DNA of 33,686 nucleotides. Origin: a virus. Below, in pieces: positions 8,679-17,037 of this stretch (its first letter is position 1; each line of letters starts with the position of its first letter). Position numbers and translations under genes: made by a program. The DNA lies in the IMG/VR virus record IMGVR_UViG_3300047554_000408, positions 1-33,686 of that record; one strand, given 5' to 3'. Under the pieces are notes generated by a model. That model saw only the letters and a program-made list of their open reading frames with translations. It searched no databases and was not told the DNA's origin.

Positions 8679-9097
8679 AGGTGTACACTGGTGGGACTTT
8701 CGATTTGTTCCACAGCGGTCATGTAGCGTTTCTGAGGAAATGTGCGCTAGTCGGCTCTGTGACTGTTTCGCTGAACACTGACGAGTTCATTAAGAACTAT
8801 AAAGGTAATTCGCCTGTGATGTCGTATGCAGAGCGTGAGGCTGTGCTGTTGGCTTGTCGCTATGTGGATGCGGTTGTGCCGAATGTTGGTGGTGCTGATT
8901 CTACTGTGGCTATTGACTTGGCTCAACCTGACATAATAATTATCGGTTCTGACTGGGCTAGGCGTGACTACTATAAGCAGATGGGTTTCACTCAGGACTG
9001 GTTGGATGAGCGTGGTATCGGTTTGGCTTACATTCCATACACGCAAGGCATTTCTACGACTGAACTCAAGAAGCGTATTGCTGAACGAGTAAAATAG
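8669..9097 (+). CDS. Cytidylyltransferase-like nucleotidyltransferase
   Basis: 142 aa, matching the size of glycerol-3-phosphate cytidylyltransferases (TagD) and related enzymes that make CDP-alditols or activate sugar phosphates. The HxGH site is in TGGTFDLFHSGH (residues 7-18), and the ISTTELKKR C-terminal signature matches the RTxGISTT motif. TTG at 8669 is chosen because AAGGGA lies 6 bases upstream; the GTG at 8681 has no room for a ribosome site. It probably supplies an activated donor for the two transferases upstream. A second homologue lies at 22933-23361. Confidence 0.85.
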   Translation: MGLKVYTGGTFDLFHSGHVAFLRKCALVGSVTVSLNTDEFIKNYKGNSPVMSYAEREAVLLACRYVDAVVPNVGGADSTVAIDLAQPDIIIIGSDWARRDYYKQMGFTQDWLDERGIGLAYIPYTQGISTTELKKRIAERVK

Positions 9098-9115
9098 GTT
9101 TGGTAAGGAGTTTTT

Positions 9116-9739
9116 GTGGCAATTACTAATGGATATTGTACTTTGACTGAGGTCAAGGCTGCTCTGCGTATTTCCGACACGGTTGACGATTCGCTGCTTG
9201 AGATTGCTATTGAATCTGCGTCTCGTGCGATTGATACTTACACTGGTCGTTACTTTTACAATGCTGGTACTGCTTCTCGTGTGTTCGTTGCAGACAGCAA
9301 CTTTTACACCGTGATTGATGACGCTATTACTATCACCGAGGTTGCCACTGCTGATGACCTTGACGGCAACTTTAACAACGTTTGGGAATCTAACGACTAC
9401 CAGAAAGAACCGTTGAACGGTGTCTCTGGCGGTATCACTGGATGGCCTACAACGGCTCTACGAGCCATTGACGATAAAGTGTTCCCTACTAGCGGTTCGT
9501 TGAACTGGTCTGGTCAAGAGGCTTGTGTGCGTATTACAGGCACTTGGGGCTGGTCGGCTGTACCTATGGCTATCAAGAAGGCAACCATTTATCAGGCTGC
9601 ACGTTTCTTTAAGCGTGACGAGTCACCTCTAGGTGTTCTCTCTAGCCCTGACCTCGGCTTTATCCGTGTAGGCACTAAGGTTGACCCTGACGTGGCTATG
9701 CTGATTGACCCTTACAGAACTATGAGGCAGTATTACTAA
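9116..9739 (+). CDS. Head-tail connector (adaptor) protein
   Basis: 207 aa, GTG start with AAGGAG at 9105-9110. The N-terminus TLTEVKAALRISDTVDDSLLEIAIESAS and YTGRYF are typical of HK97 gp6-like adaptor proteins, which dock under the portal. A later APMAIKKA-like segment (VPMAIKKATIYQAARFFKR) also fits the family. It restarts the structural operon after the glycosylation cassette, and its stop overlaps the next ATG (TAATG). Confidence 0.8.
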   Translation: MAITNGYCTLTEVKAALRISDTVDDSLLEIAIESASRAIDTYTGRYFYNAGTASRVFVADSNFYTVIDDAITITEVATADDLDGNFNNVWESNDYQKEPLNGVSGGITGWPTTALRAIDDKVFPTSGSLNWSGQEACVRITGTWGWSAVPMAIKKATIYQAARFFKRDESPLGVLSSPDLGFIRVGTKVDPDVAMLIDPYRTMRQYY

Positions 9740-10146
9740 TGGCAACTTTGTCGGAAATCCGTGACGGTATTGCCACTAACCTTGCCACTATTACTGGGCT
9801 TCGCACCTCTGGTGTTATCCCTGGGCAGGTCAACCCGCCTTACGCTGTGATTAGCCCAGAAGGCATTGACTATCACCGTGCGTTTCATAACGGGTTCAAC
9901 ACTTACAATTTTACGATTACTGTTGTAGTCGGACAGGCTGATTCACGTTCTGCACAGAACACCCTTGATGCTTACTGTTCACCTTCTGGTGCGTCAAGTA
10001 TTAAGAGTGCGATAGAATCAGATAAGACACTAGCAGGTAAAGCATTTGACGTGATGGTGTCTGAAATGAGAAACTACGGCTCAACAACCATTGGAGAAAC
10101 AACCTATTTGGCAGCAGAGTTCACCTGTGCTGTTCAATCTACTTAA
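9739..10146 (+). CDS. Putative tail terminator / head-tail joining protein
   Basis: 135 aa. The pattern MATLSEIRDGIATNLATI followed by PPYAVISPEGIDYHRAF and a beta-rich core resembles tail terminator proteins that cap the tail tube. Its position between connector and tail tube genes is the usual one. It is coupled to the upstream gene by TAATG and followed after 9 bases by the tube gene. Confidence 0.65.
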   Translation: MATLSEIRDGIATNLATITGLRTSGVIPGQVNPPYAVISPEGIDYHRAFHNGFNTYNFTITVVVGQADSRSAQNTLDAYCSPSGASSIKSAIESDKTLAGKAFDVMVSEMRNYGSTTIGETTYLAAEFTCAVQST

Positions 10147-10155
10147 GGAGTCAAA

Positions 10156-10569
10156 TTGGCAGTTTATGCAGCCACAGACCACAAGATTACCGTTAACGGA
10201 ACGAACCTTTCGAACGTTCTTCAGTCGGTAAGCCTTGACCTATCATCAGACGAACTTGAAACCACCGCTTTCGGTGGCGGATGGCGCACTCGTGTTGCTG
10301 GCTTGAAGTCGGGTTCTGTAACCCTAAACTTCTTCCAGGACTTCGGTGCTGCTGCTGTTGATGCAACGATTCACCCTCTTTACAACGGTGGCTCATACGC
10401 TACTGTTGTAATCACCCCGACCAGCACCGCAGTATCGGCAACTAACCCTGCCTACACTGCTGTATGCTTGGTTTCGCAGTACCAGCCGTTTGCTTCGTCA
10501 GTTGGCGACATCGCCACCCTGTCGGTTACTTGGCAGACCAGCGGTACTGTATCTCGTGCCACAGCCTAA
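10156..10569 (+). CDS. Major tail tube protein
   Basis: 137 aa, TTG start with TTAAGGAG upstream. The segment MAVYAATDHKITVNGTNLS, the TAFGGGWRTRVAGLKSGSVTL strand pattern and a C-terminal SVTWQTSG strand are typical of tail-tube subunits. Its position before the chaperone and tape-measure genes agrees. The codons are relatively C-ending, consistent with high expression. Confidence 0.8.
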   Translation: MAVYAATDHKITVNGTNLSNVLQSVSLDLSSDELETTAFGGGWRTRVAGLKSGSVTLNFFQDFGAAAVDATIHPLYNGGSYATVVITPTSTAVSATNPAYTAVCLVSQYQPFASSVGDIATLSVTWQTSGTVSRATA

Positions 10570-10585
10570 TAACTAAGGACAAAAA

Positions 10586-10837
10586 TTGAAAATCAACCTA
10601 CGCATTGAGTTCCTCAGTGGTGAGAGCAAAGAAGTTGTTTGTTCTGCTGCTGACCTTGTAAAGTTCGAATCGAAGTTCGACATCAGTATCGCAACTTTGG
10701 AATCTGGCCTGAAGTACACTTACCTGTGTTTCTTGGCTTACAGTTCTGAGGCTCGCACTAAGGCTACTGACCTAGACTTCGATGCTTGGATGGAAACAAT
10801 TTCATCAGTTGGAACGAGTGACAAAGACCCAAAATAA
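10586..10837 (+). CDS. Tail assembly chaperone, short form (gpG-like)
   Basis: 83 aa, TTG start with TAAGGAC upstream. MKINLRIEFLSGESKEVVC leads into an acidic helical domain. Size and position immediately before the tape measure match tail assembly chaperones, which coat the tape measure during tail assembly. A slippery heptamer lies over its last two sense codons (see 10828-10834), so it also encodes the front part of a longer fusion. Confidence 0.8.
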   Translation: MKINLRIEFLSGESKEVVCSAADLVKFESKFDISIATLESGLKYTYLCFLAYSSEARTKATDLDFDAWMETISSVGTSDKDPK

Positions 10838-10989
10838 GGGGTTTGGGCGATGAATCTGCTCATTGGTACATCGCCTCGCTTGCTTGTGAAACTGGCATCA
10901 GTCCTCGTGAGTTGATGATGCTAGACGACAGAATGTTATGGACTTTAGGTCGGTATCTTATCTGGCGTAATCAGAAGCAATCTCAGTAG
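10586..10989 (+). CDS. Tail assembly chaperone, frameshifted long form (gpGT-like)
   Basis: In the zero frame the end reads C CCA AAA TAA. The heptamer CCCAAAA (10828-10834) has the canonical X-XXY-YYZ register for a -1 slip. After slippage, reading resumes at 10834 with ATA AGG GGT and continues to TAG at 10987-10989, adding 51 aa (a segment including DEAHWYIASLACETGISPRE) for about 134 aa in total. The extension has no convincing start of its own. This G/GT arrangement is widely conserved in long-tailed phages. The region ends at a terminator. Confidence 0.82.
10828..10834 (+). other. -1 ribosomal frameshift site
   Basis: CCCAAAA lies exactly in the register needed for tandem tRNA slippage on CCA-AAA, with the zero-frame stop TAA immediately after. 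The downstream GC-rich stretch AAGGGGTTTGGGCG may help pausing, although no strong pseudoknot is evident. Confidence 0.8.
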
Positions 10990-10991
10990 GA

Positions 10992-11021
10992 AACCCCTCT
11001 GCCGTAAGGTGGGGGGTTTTT
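10992..11021 (+). terminator. Terminator between the chaperone and tail genes
   Basis: AACCCCTC (10992-10999) pairs with GGGGGGTT (11011-11018) with one wobble and is followed by a T run ending at 11021. It lies inside the tail operon, so the genes that follow probably need their own promoter (see 11031-11036). Confidence 0.75.
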
Positions 11022-11030
11022 CTCATTGGG

Positions 11031-11036
11031 TAGAAT
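11031..11036 (+). promoter_or_regulatory. -10 box with leaderless start for the next gene
   Basis: TAGAAT (11031-11036) lies right after the terminator and exactly 7 bases before ATG at 11044. This is the TANNNT-N7-ATG arrangement known for leaderless transcripts in actinobacteria. No Shine-Dalgarno sequence is visible. The -35 region is not recognisable, so the call rests on the -10 spacing. Confidence 0.5.
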
Positions 11037-11043
11037 GGTTGGT

Positions 11044-11721
11044 ATGGTTCAGGTCATTTCTCGCAATAATCGTGATGGGGTTTCCATCCCTGATTATCGT
11101 GACTTGATTAAGACTATGCGTGAGGTTGAGCCTGCTCTTGTTACTGAGTTGAAGCGTGATTTGCGTAGGGTTGCGAAGCCTTTGGTTGATGGTGTGAAAA
11201 AGGGTATTCCTAAGCAGCCACCGACTCGTGGTATTCACATTAGTCGCCCGCAGAACACGCCGTCTGGTTTTAACCCTCGTGTGATTCCTGGTCGTTTGAC
11301 TTGGGGTGCTAACTCGCAGAACCGTAACAAGAATGTGCGTTCGGTGTTGGCTAAGACTCCTCGTGTGCGTACTAAGTTGCGTAATGGGGCTACTGAGACT
11401 TCTATTGCTCGTGTGCAGGTTGAGAACGCTGCTGTTGTCATGGCTGACATGGCTGGTCGTTCTGGTGCTTGGGTAAATAAACGCCCTCAGACTCGTGAGT
11501 ATCGTTATAGCCGTTCTCGTACTGGTACAAGGGTTCACAAAGTGAATGGTCAGGGTCGTGCGATGATTGATGCGTTGAAGTCTGCTCGTGGGGCTAAAGC
11601 GTCTAATGGTTCTCGTTTTGTTTACCCTTCTGCTGAGGCTTCGCTACCTATGGTTAGGTATCAGGCGTTGAATGTGCTTAAGGGTGGTTTCGATAAGGTC
11701 AATATGAAGTTGAGGAGTTAA
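11044..11721 (+). CDS. Basic tail-associated protein before the tape measure
   Basis: 225 aa from ATG 11044 (alternatives: ATG 11035, TTG 11026). It is strongly basic, with many Arg residues and a glycine-rich region (GRSGAWVNKRPQTREY). It lies between the tail assembly chaperones and the tape measure, where minor tail or tail-completion proteins are usual in actinophages, and it has a faint HK97-gp10-like start (DYRDLIKTMREVEPALVTEL). Codons are T- and G-ending, unlike the tail tube gene. Exact function is uncertain. Confidence 0.65.
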   Translation: MVQVISRNNRDGVSIPDYRDLIKTMREVEPALVTELKRDLRRVAKPLVDGVKKGIPKQPPTRGIHISRPQNTPSGFNPRVIPGRLTWGANSQNRNKNVRSVLAKTPRVRTKLRNGATETSIARVQVENAAVVMADMAGRSGAWVNKRPQTREYRYSRSRTGTRVHKVNGQGRAMIDALKSARGAKASNGSRFVYPSAEASLPMVRYQALNVLKGGFDKVNMKLRS

Positions 11722-11722
11722 C

Positions 11723-14191
11723 GTGGCTGGAAGAATTCTTATTCCGATTGTTACAGCGTTCCAGTCGCAGGGCATCAAGGATGCTGTTGGTCAGTTAGAC
11801 AAACTGGGTGGCAAGATTAAGGCCACTAGCGGTCTTGGTGCTAGTCTTTCTCGCAGCCTGTCTGTTGGTGCTATTGGTGCTGGTGCTTTTACGTTCTTTA
11901 AGGGTGCTATTACTGAGGCTCGTAACTATGAGCGTGAGTTGAAGGCTCTTGAGACTATTTTTGGTGCTTCTGCGCCTCAGATGCAGGAGTTCGCTAAGGG
12001 TGCTTCTGACATTGGTTTGTCTACGTCTGCTGCTGCTAAAGCGTCTACCTTCTTGGGTTCGGTTCTAAAGCAGTCTGGTATGCCGATGGAAGATGTTATC
12101 GGCAACACTAAGAACCTTGTTGGTCTTGCGTCTGACTTGGCTACTGTTTACGGTTATGACGTTCAAGAAGCGTTGACTGGTATGACGGCTTTGTTCCGTG
12201 GTGAGTATGACCCGATTGAAAAGTTCGGTGTCGCTATGAAGCAGGCTGAAGTTAACGCTTTAGTCGCTGCTCGTGGTCAGTCTAAGTTGACTGGCGAGGC
12301 TAAGTTGTACGCACAGCAGGTTGCTCGTCTTGACTTGCTTATGGAACGTTCTGCGGATGCTCAGGGTGCGTTCTCTCGTGGTCAGGGAACGTTGTTTGTT
12401 GAGCAGCAGAACTTGAATGTTGCGTTTAAGAACTTCCAGGCTATTATTGCTCAGGCTGTTATCCCACCTTTGGCAAAACTTATGGGTGTTTTGTCTGACC
12501 TTGTTACAACTAACCAGGACACGCTTGTAAAAGTTTTTGATGACTTGGCTAAGGTTGCTGAGGAGTTCATTAATACTCTTGTAGATAACAGTGGCGACAT
12601 TCAAAAGATTGTTGAACTTATGGGTCAACTCTTTGGCGTGGCTAAAGATGGTGCTATTTTCATTTTGAAGTATGGCAAGGCTGTCTTGTTTCTTGTTGCT
12701 GCGTTTAAGGCTGCTCAGTTTATGATGAAGGCTTGGGTCGCTATCCAGCCTTTGATTGTGGCAGCAACTTATTCTTCGCAGGGTGCGATGGTGGCTTTGG
12801 GTTACGCTGCGGACATGGCTAAAGTCAAGGTTGCTGCTGCAACTCTTGGTTTGTCTTTGCTTGTTGCTGGCCTTGTTGAAGTTGGTATGGGTATTGCAGA
12901 CCATCAGAAAAAGATGGGCGACCTTGAGGCCGAACTAGCCAAGTATGGTTACACGTCAGATGAAATCCTTGATGCTTTGCCTCTTTGGGGTGCGCACACT
13001 AACGCTGTTGAGGATTTGGCTGATGCGATTGCCTATTTGGAGTCACGAGCAGCGCAGTATCACGATAGAACTCGTTTGCGTGAGAAGGCTAAGAAGGCGC
13101 AAGAGGACAGGGCTGCTAAGGCACTTCAAGAACAGGCTGAGGCTGCTGATGAGTTGATGAAGAAACTCGCAGAGTTTAAAAAGAAGATGACTGAGTTGCT
13201 TGCTGCGACTGTGCCTGCACGTTTGGTTACTCGTCAGTTGGGTGAGTTTGAGAAGGCTGTTGTTAGTGCTTTTGATGCTATTACGAAGCAGGTCAATGAG
13301 GGTATTGCTGACAAGTTAATCACTAAGAGTGCTGGTAAGGCTCTTAAGGATTACGCAAACTTGGTCAAGAATCAGTTGTCGAAGATTGCTTCTGAGCGTG
13401 ACAAGTTGGCTACCAAGTTCCAACTTGGTAAGGCTTTGATTGCTGATACTAAGAAGGCTGTTATTGAGTTTGCTAACTTGGCGAGCATCATGGCTAACGT
13501 GGGTGATGAGGTTACTCGTACAACGTCTTACATGGTTGGCGAGTTTATGATTACGACTACTGAAACTGTGAAGTCTTTGGCTAATGCTGAGACGATTATT
13601 AGTAAGTATCGTGACATTCTTGGTCAGACTCGTGCGTTTGCTGACAACTTGGGCAAGTTGAAGGCTTTGGGCATTTCTGGTGAGTTGTATTCTCAGATTC
13701 TTGCTGGTGGCCTTGAGCAGGGTGCTGCTATTGCTGATGCGCTTGTTGCTGGTGGTAAGGCTTCGGTTGATGAGTTGAATGGTTTGTTTGGTCAACTTGC
13801 TGCTGAGGGTGGCAAGTTGGGTGAGCAGGCTGCACAGGTTATGTATGGTGCTGGTATTGACTTGTCTGATGGTTTGATTGCTGGTTTGTTGTCTGCTGAT
13901 GAGAAGTTGCGTAAGGCTGCTGAGACGTTGGCTAAGTCGTTCCGTGAAACGTTTGATAAGACGATTACTGGTAAGAGTGTGACGAGTAAGTTTGTTGCGC
14001 CTAAGGTTGATGCTAACTATGCTGCTAGTGCGATTGCTGGCTCTAAGGCTTCTGCATCTACACCTATGGTGTTCAACGTTACTGTGAACGCTGGTGTTGG
14101 TGCTAACGGTGCTGCTGTCGGTAAAGAAATTGTAGACTTGATTCAGAAGTATGAGCGTACTTCTGGCAAGGTCTATGCAAGGGCGTACTAA
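11723..14191 (+). CDS. Tape measure protein
   Basis: 822 aa, the longest gene, as expected for the protein that sets tail length. GTG start with GAGGAG upstream. The N-terminal QLDKLGGKIKATSGLGASLSR and the alternating Ala/Gly-rich and coiled-coil regions are typical. Hydrophobic segments (AVLFLVAAFKAAQFMMKAW and ATLGLSLLVAGLVEVGMGIA) in the middle could form membrane segments during DNA ejection, followed by a Lys/Ala/Glu-rich coiled coil. It overlaps the next gene by one base. Confidence 0.93.
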   Translation: MAGRILIPIVTAFQSQGIKDAVGQLDKLGGKIKATSGLGASLSRSLSVGAIGAGAFTFFKGAITEARNYERELKALETIFGASAPQMQEFAKGASDIGLSTSAAAKASTFLGSVLKQSGMPMEDVIGNTKNLVGLASDLATVYGYDVQEALTGMTALFRGEYDPIEKFGVAMKQAEVNALVAARGQSKLTGEAKLYAQQVARLDLLMERSADAQGAFSRGQGTLFVEQQNLNVAFKNFQAIIAQAVIPPLAKLMGVLSDLVTTNQDTLVKVFDDLAKVAEEFINTLVDNSGDIQKIVELMGQLFGVAKDGAIFILKYGKAVLFLVAAFKAAQFMMKAWVAIQPLIVAATYSSQGAMVALGYAADMAKVKVAAATLGLSLLVAGLVEVGMGIADHQKKMGDLEAELAKYGYTSDEILDALPLWGAHTNAVEDLADAIAYLESRAAQYHDRTRLREKAKKAQEDRAAKALQEQAEAADELMKKLAEFKKKMTELLAATVPARLVTRQLGEFEKAVVSAFDAITKQVNEGIADKLITKSAGKALKDYANLVKNQLSKIASERDKLATKFQLGKALIADTKKAVIEFANLASIMANVGDEVTRTTSYMVGEFMITTTETVKSLANAETIISKYRDILGQTRAFADNLGKLKALGISGELYSQILAGGLEQGAAIADALVAGGKASVDELNGLFGQLAAEGGKLGEQAAQVMYGAGIDLSDGLIAGLLSADEKLRKAAETLAKSFRETFDKTITGKSVTSKFVAPKVDANYAASAIAGSKASASTPMVFNVTVNAGVGANGAAVGKEIVDLIQKYERTSGKVYARAY

Positions 14192-15345
14192 TGGCTGTTC
14201 CTTCAACTGAAGTTCTTTTAATCAGTGTTGATGGGTTTTCTACTTATGATGTGACTTCTTATGTGAAGTCTATTAGCACTGACCGTGGGCGTAGCCGTGA
14301 GTTGGATAGGTTTGAGGCTGGCACGTTCAGTATCGCTTTTGAGAACCGTAACCGTGTTTTTGACCCGCTAAACACTTCATCTCCTTTTAATGGGCTAATC
14401 GTGCCTAATGTTGGTGTGCAAATCACTACTGAAGGCGTAGGGCGTATTTACGGCTTCATCAAGGACTGGAACTTGATGTATGACGTGAGTGGCGAGTCTA
14501 CTGCTGTCGCTACTGGTACTGATGCGTTCTCGTTTTTGGCTAATCAGACTACTTCGGCATCCTTGTCTCCTGCCGAGCAGACCGCTGGTAACCGTATTGG
14601 TTATGTTTTGGGTCAACCTGACGTTGAATGGCCTTATGGTGGCCCTAACTGGGTTTTGGACACTACTGGCACTATGCTGGTGCAGTCTCACACGATTGAT
14701 GCTGGCACTAACATCCTTGAGTATGCTCAGTTGGTTGAACGTACTGAGGGTGGCTACTTTTTTGTCAATCAGACTGGTGTTATAGAGTTTCAGAAGAACA
14801 GTTACGAGTTAGTAAACAATGTTGTGTTTACTGATGATAATACGGATATTCCTTATCAGGGTGTTGAGATTATTTATGGCTCTGAATTGCTATACAACAC
14901 TATTAACCTGACTCGTTTGGGTGGGGCTAAAAAAACTGTTAGTCGGCCTGTATCTATTGCTGCTTATGGTAACTCTGTGTATGAGGATGATGGGTTGTTG
15001 TATGTTGATGATACTGCGACTCAAAACGCTGCTGAGGTTTTGGCTGCTAAATACTCTGAACCTGAGTATCGTTTTGACACCGTGACTGTGTTTTTAAATC
15101 CTTTAAATAACGCAAAGCAGCAGCGTGTTTTGGGCATTGATTTGGCTCAGATTATTACAATCAAATTTAGACCGAACAACACAGGTTCAAGAATTACAAA
15201 GTTTGCTCGTGTAATTGGTGTAAGTGAAAAGATTGACATTGACGGTCACACTATCACGTTCAAGTTGGCAACGATTGAGAATGAAGTTTTGACCTTAGAT
15301 GGCGATGTCTTTGGTTTGCTAGACTATAACGTATTGGGTTTCTAG
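14191..15345 (+). CDS. Minor tail protein (distal tail / tip-like)
   Basis: 384 aa. The N-terminus with SVDGFSTYDVTSYVKSIS and the DRFEAGTFSIAFENRNRVFD segment is a pattern seen in minor tail proteins that follow the tape measure in actinophages. The rest is beta-rich, ending in a domain with VIGVSEKIDIDGHTITFKL. It probably forms part of the tail tip. It is coupled to the tape measure by a one-base overlap. Confidence 0.78.
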   Translation: MAVPSTEVLLISVDGFSTYDVTSYVKSISTDRGRSRELDRFEAGTFSIAFENRNRVFDPLNTSSPFNGLIVPNVGVQITTEGVGRIYGFIKDWNLMYDVSGESTAVATGTDAFSFLANQTTSASLSPAEQTAGNRIGYVLGQPDVEWPYGGPNWVLDTTGTMLVQSHTIDAGTNILEYAQLVERTEGGYFFVNQTGVIEFQKNSYELVNNVVFTDDNTDIPYQGVEIIYGSELLYNTINLTRLGGAKKTVSRPVSIAAYGNSVYEDDGLLYVDDTATQNAAEVLAAKYSEPEYRFDTVTVFLNPLNNAKQQRVLGIDLAQIITIKFRPNNTGSRITKFARVIGVSEKIDIDGHTITFKLATIENEVLTLDGDVFGLLDYNVLGF

Positions 15346-15354
15346 GAGTTTATT

Positions 15355-15963
15355 TTGGCTGGTGCTGGTTTCAAAAATTTCGCAGTAGGTGAAAAACTTA
15401 CCGCTAACAACGTCAACACTTATTTGATGCAGCAAAGCGTCATGGAGTTTGCAGATTCGGCTACTCGTGATTCTGCTATTGGTACTGCTTTGGCTGAGGG
15501 TATGACTTCGTATCAGGCTGACGCTAATGAGTTGACTATTTATGATGGTTCTGCATGGAGACCGTATAACACGTCTTGGACTGCTTATACGCCTACTTTG
15601 ACTAACGTGACGTTGGGTTCTGGTGGGTCTGTGGTAGGTTTTTACACTACTTCTGGGCGTATGACTATCGCTCATGTGTTTATTACGCTTGGTACTGCTG
15701 GTTTTAGCGTTTCAGGCATTATTACTGCTTCTTTGCCTGCTAACCGTGCTTATGCTTCTACTGCTCGTTTTACTGGTACTGCTCGTATGGCTGTTGCTGG
15801 TACTACTTATCCTGGTTCGGTTATTGCTTCTGGTGGCAACATGCTAGTTTATGCTCACAATGCTTCTGCAACGTATTTGAGCGTTACAGGAACTTCAAGC
15901 ATTATTCCTAATACTTGGGCTGCTTCTAACACTTGTCTTATTCAGGCTATTTACGAAAGTTAA
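15355..15963 (+). CDS. Minor tail protein / putative fibre
   Basis: 202 aa, TTG start with CTAGGAG upstream. The N-terminus GAGFKNFAVGEKLTANNVNT is a frequent tail-attachment start in actinophage minor tail proteins, and a YDGSAWRPY segment follows. The C-terminal part (about residues 75-202) is a Gly/Ser/Thr-rich beta domain that may contact the receptor. It is the last clear tail gene. Confidence 0.75.
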   Translation: MAGAGFKNFAVGEKLTANNVNTYLMQQSVMEFADSATRDSAIGTALAEGMTSYQADANELTIYDGSAWRPYNTSWTAYTPTLTNVTLGSGGSVVGFYTTSGRMTIAHVFITLGTAGFSVSGIITASLPANRAYASTARFTGTARMAVAGTTYPGSVIASGGNMLVYAHNASATYLSVTGTSSIIPNTWAASNTCLIQAIYES

Positions 15964-16083
15964 ATGATGTTTATTTGTGACGCTGATGGTTGCCCTAATA
16001 AGGGTGTTGAGTATGTTTGGCCTGAAGATGTGCCACCTTTTGCTGAGTGTGGCGGTTGTGGTGCAAGGCTGGTTGCTCAATGA
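15964..16083 (+). CDS. Tiny zinc-finger-like protein
   Basis: 39 aa, starting ATGATG directly after the previous stop. Cys residues at CDADGC and CGGC give two pairs, as in small zinc ribbons. It overlaps the next gene by 4 bases (ATGA). Unknown function; proteins like this are frequent near phage lysis genes. Confidence 0.6.
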   Translation: MMFICDADGCPNKGVEYVWPEDVPPFAECGGCGARLVAQ

Positions 16084-16295
16084 GTGACGAGAGACATCCA
16101 ACTAATCAGGCACTTCTCCTACGCATTGAGAGTAGGTTAACTGTGATTGAGTCTAAGATTGACCAACTCGCTGACCATGAGGATAGGTTGCGTGAGTTGG
16201 AGAAGGCCCGTTACCAGTCGGCTTGGATAACTTCTATCTTGTCGTCTGCTATTGCTTCTGCTGTTGTTTACATGATTGTTAAGGTGTTTGTATGA
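16080..16295 (+). CDS. Small coiled-coil protein with C-terminal membrane anchor
   Basis: 71 aa. Residues 14-44 are a charged heptad region (RIESRLTVIESKIDQLADH...). The C-terminal third (WITSILSSAIASAVVYMIVKV) is one membrane segment. The start at 16080 uses an ATGA overlap with the previous stop, and the next gene also overlaps by 4 bases. Position beside the endolysin suggests a lysis or holin-like role, as proposed for similar tail-anchored proteins. Confidence 0.65.
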   Translation: MSDERHPTNQALLLRIESRLTVIESKIDQLADHEDRLRELEKARYQSAWITSILSSAIASAVVYMIVKVFV

Positions 16296-16735
16296 GCGTT
16301 TTTAAAGAACCGTTCCCTAAGAGCCTTCGTGGTGACGAGTTTGGCAATCTTGCCCCGTACCGTAATGGTCGCCCTCATCGTGGTCAGGACTGGTCTCCTA
16401 AGGAACTAGCACCGCTTGTTGCTATTTGTGACGCTAAGGTTCACAACGTGTTTTGGACTGATGTGCTTGGTTGGGTTATTGAGTTGTGGGTGCAGGAAGA
16501 AAAGATTTTCGTGCAGTATGCTCACGTTGCGCCTGACACTGTTGTTGTCAAGAAGGGTGACATGATTAAACTTGGTCAGGTTATTGGCAAGGTTGGTGGT
16601 GGCAAGAACACTAAATCTGGTTCTGCTTCTACTGGCGCACATTTGCACATGCAGGTTTCTAAGAAGGTTAACGGTCATTTGGCTGCTTACAGTGACCTTA
16701 TTGACCCTCTAACGCTGTTTGGAAAGAAGAAGTAA
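16292..16735 (+). CDS. Endolysin-like M23 peptidase
   Basis: 147 aa. It is a zinc metallopeptidase expected to cut peptidoglycan cross-links. The motif RPHRGQDW supplies H29 and D33, YAHV supplies H78, and GAHLHMQ supplies the H117-x-H119 pair. The enzyme is a bare catalytic domain with no signal peptide or cell-wall-binding repeats, so it needs a holin for release. It overlaps the upstream and downstream genes by 4 and 1 bases, forming a compact lysis operon. Confidence 0.85.
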   Translation: MSVFKEPFPKSLRGDEFGNLAPYRNGRPHRGQDWSPKELAPLVAICDAKVHNVFWTDVLGWVIELWVQEEKIFVQYAHVAPDTVVVKKGDMIKLGQVIGKVGGGKNTKSGSASTGAHLHMQVSKKVNGHLAAYSDLIDPLTLFGKKK

Positions 16736-17007
16736 TGTACCGTTTGAAAGCGATTCTAAAACTGGTGGGCTGGTTTCTTTGGTTCACTATTGCTTTGCTG
16801 CTTGTAACCGTGTCTGCTGGTGCTGCGGTGGGTGCTGTGACTGGTAACTGGATGAACGGTGTTGTTGTCATGTTTGGTGGTGCGATGCTGCTCGTGTTTG
16901 GTGAACTTGGTCGTACCATGATTCGCCGTATGCGGATTATGCTTGAGGACATTCAGCGAGCGTTTATTAAAGCGTCTGACTCTGTTGAGGAACAGGCTAA
17001 GAAGTAA
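16735..17007 (+). CDS. Putative holin
   Basis: 90 aa. Two hydrophobic segments (LVGWFLWFTIALLLVTV and GVVVMFGGAMLLVFGEL) are separated by a short turn and followed by a charged helical tail ending EEQAKK. This fits a two-span holin that would open the membrane for the M23 peptidase. The start overlaps the peptidase stop (TAATG). It is the last gene of the rightward late operon and is followed by a terminator. Confidence 0.7.
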   Translation: MYRLKAILKLVGWFLWFTIALLLVTVSAGAAVGAVTGNWMNGVVVMFGGAMLLVFGELGRTMIRRMRIMLEDIQRAFIKASDSVEEQAKK

Positions 17008-17012
17008 AGTTG

Positions 17013-17037
17013 ACCCCTGCTAGTTGCGGGGGTTTTC
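17013..17037. terminator. Bidirectional terminator between lysis genes and whiB
   Basis: ACCCCTGC (17013-17020) pairs with GCGGGGGT (17026-17033) around loop TAGTT, with T-rich sequence to the right and A-rich sequence (AAGAAGTAAAG) to the left. It can end both the late operon and the converging whiB transcript, whose stop codon lies in the same hairpin. Confidence 0.8.

Noticed and set aside
13316-14206. Long minus-strand open frame opposite the tape measure gene
   Set aside because: The Ser/Thr/Leu-rich translation is typical of the complement of GT-rich coding DNA; the plus-strand tape measure is clear.
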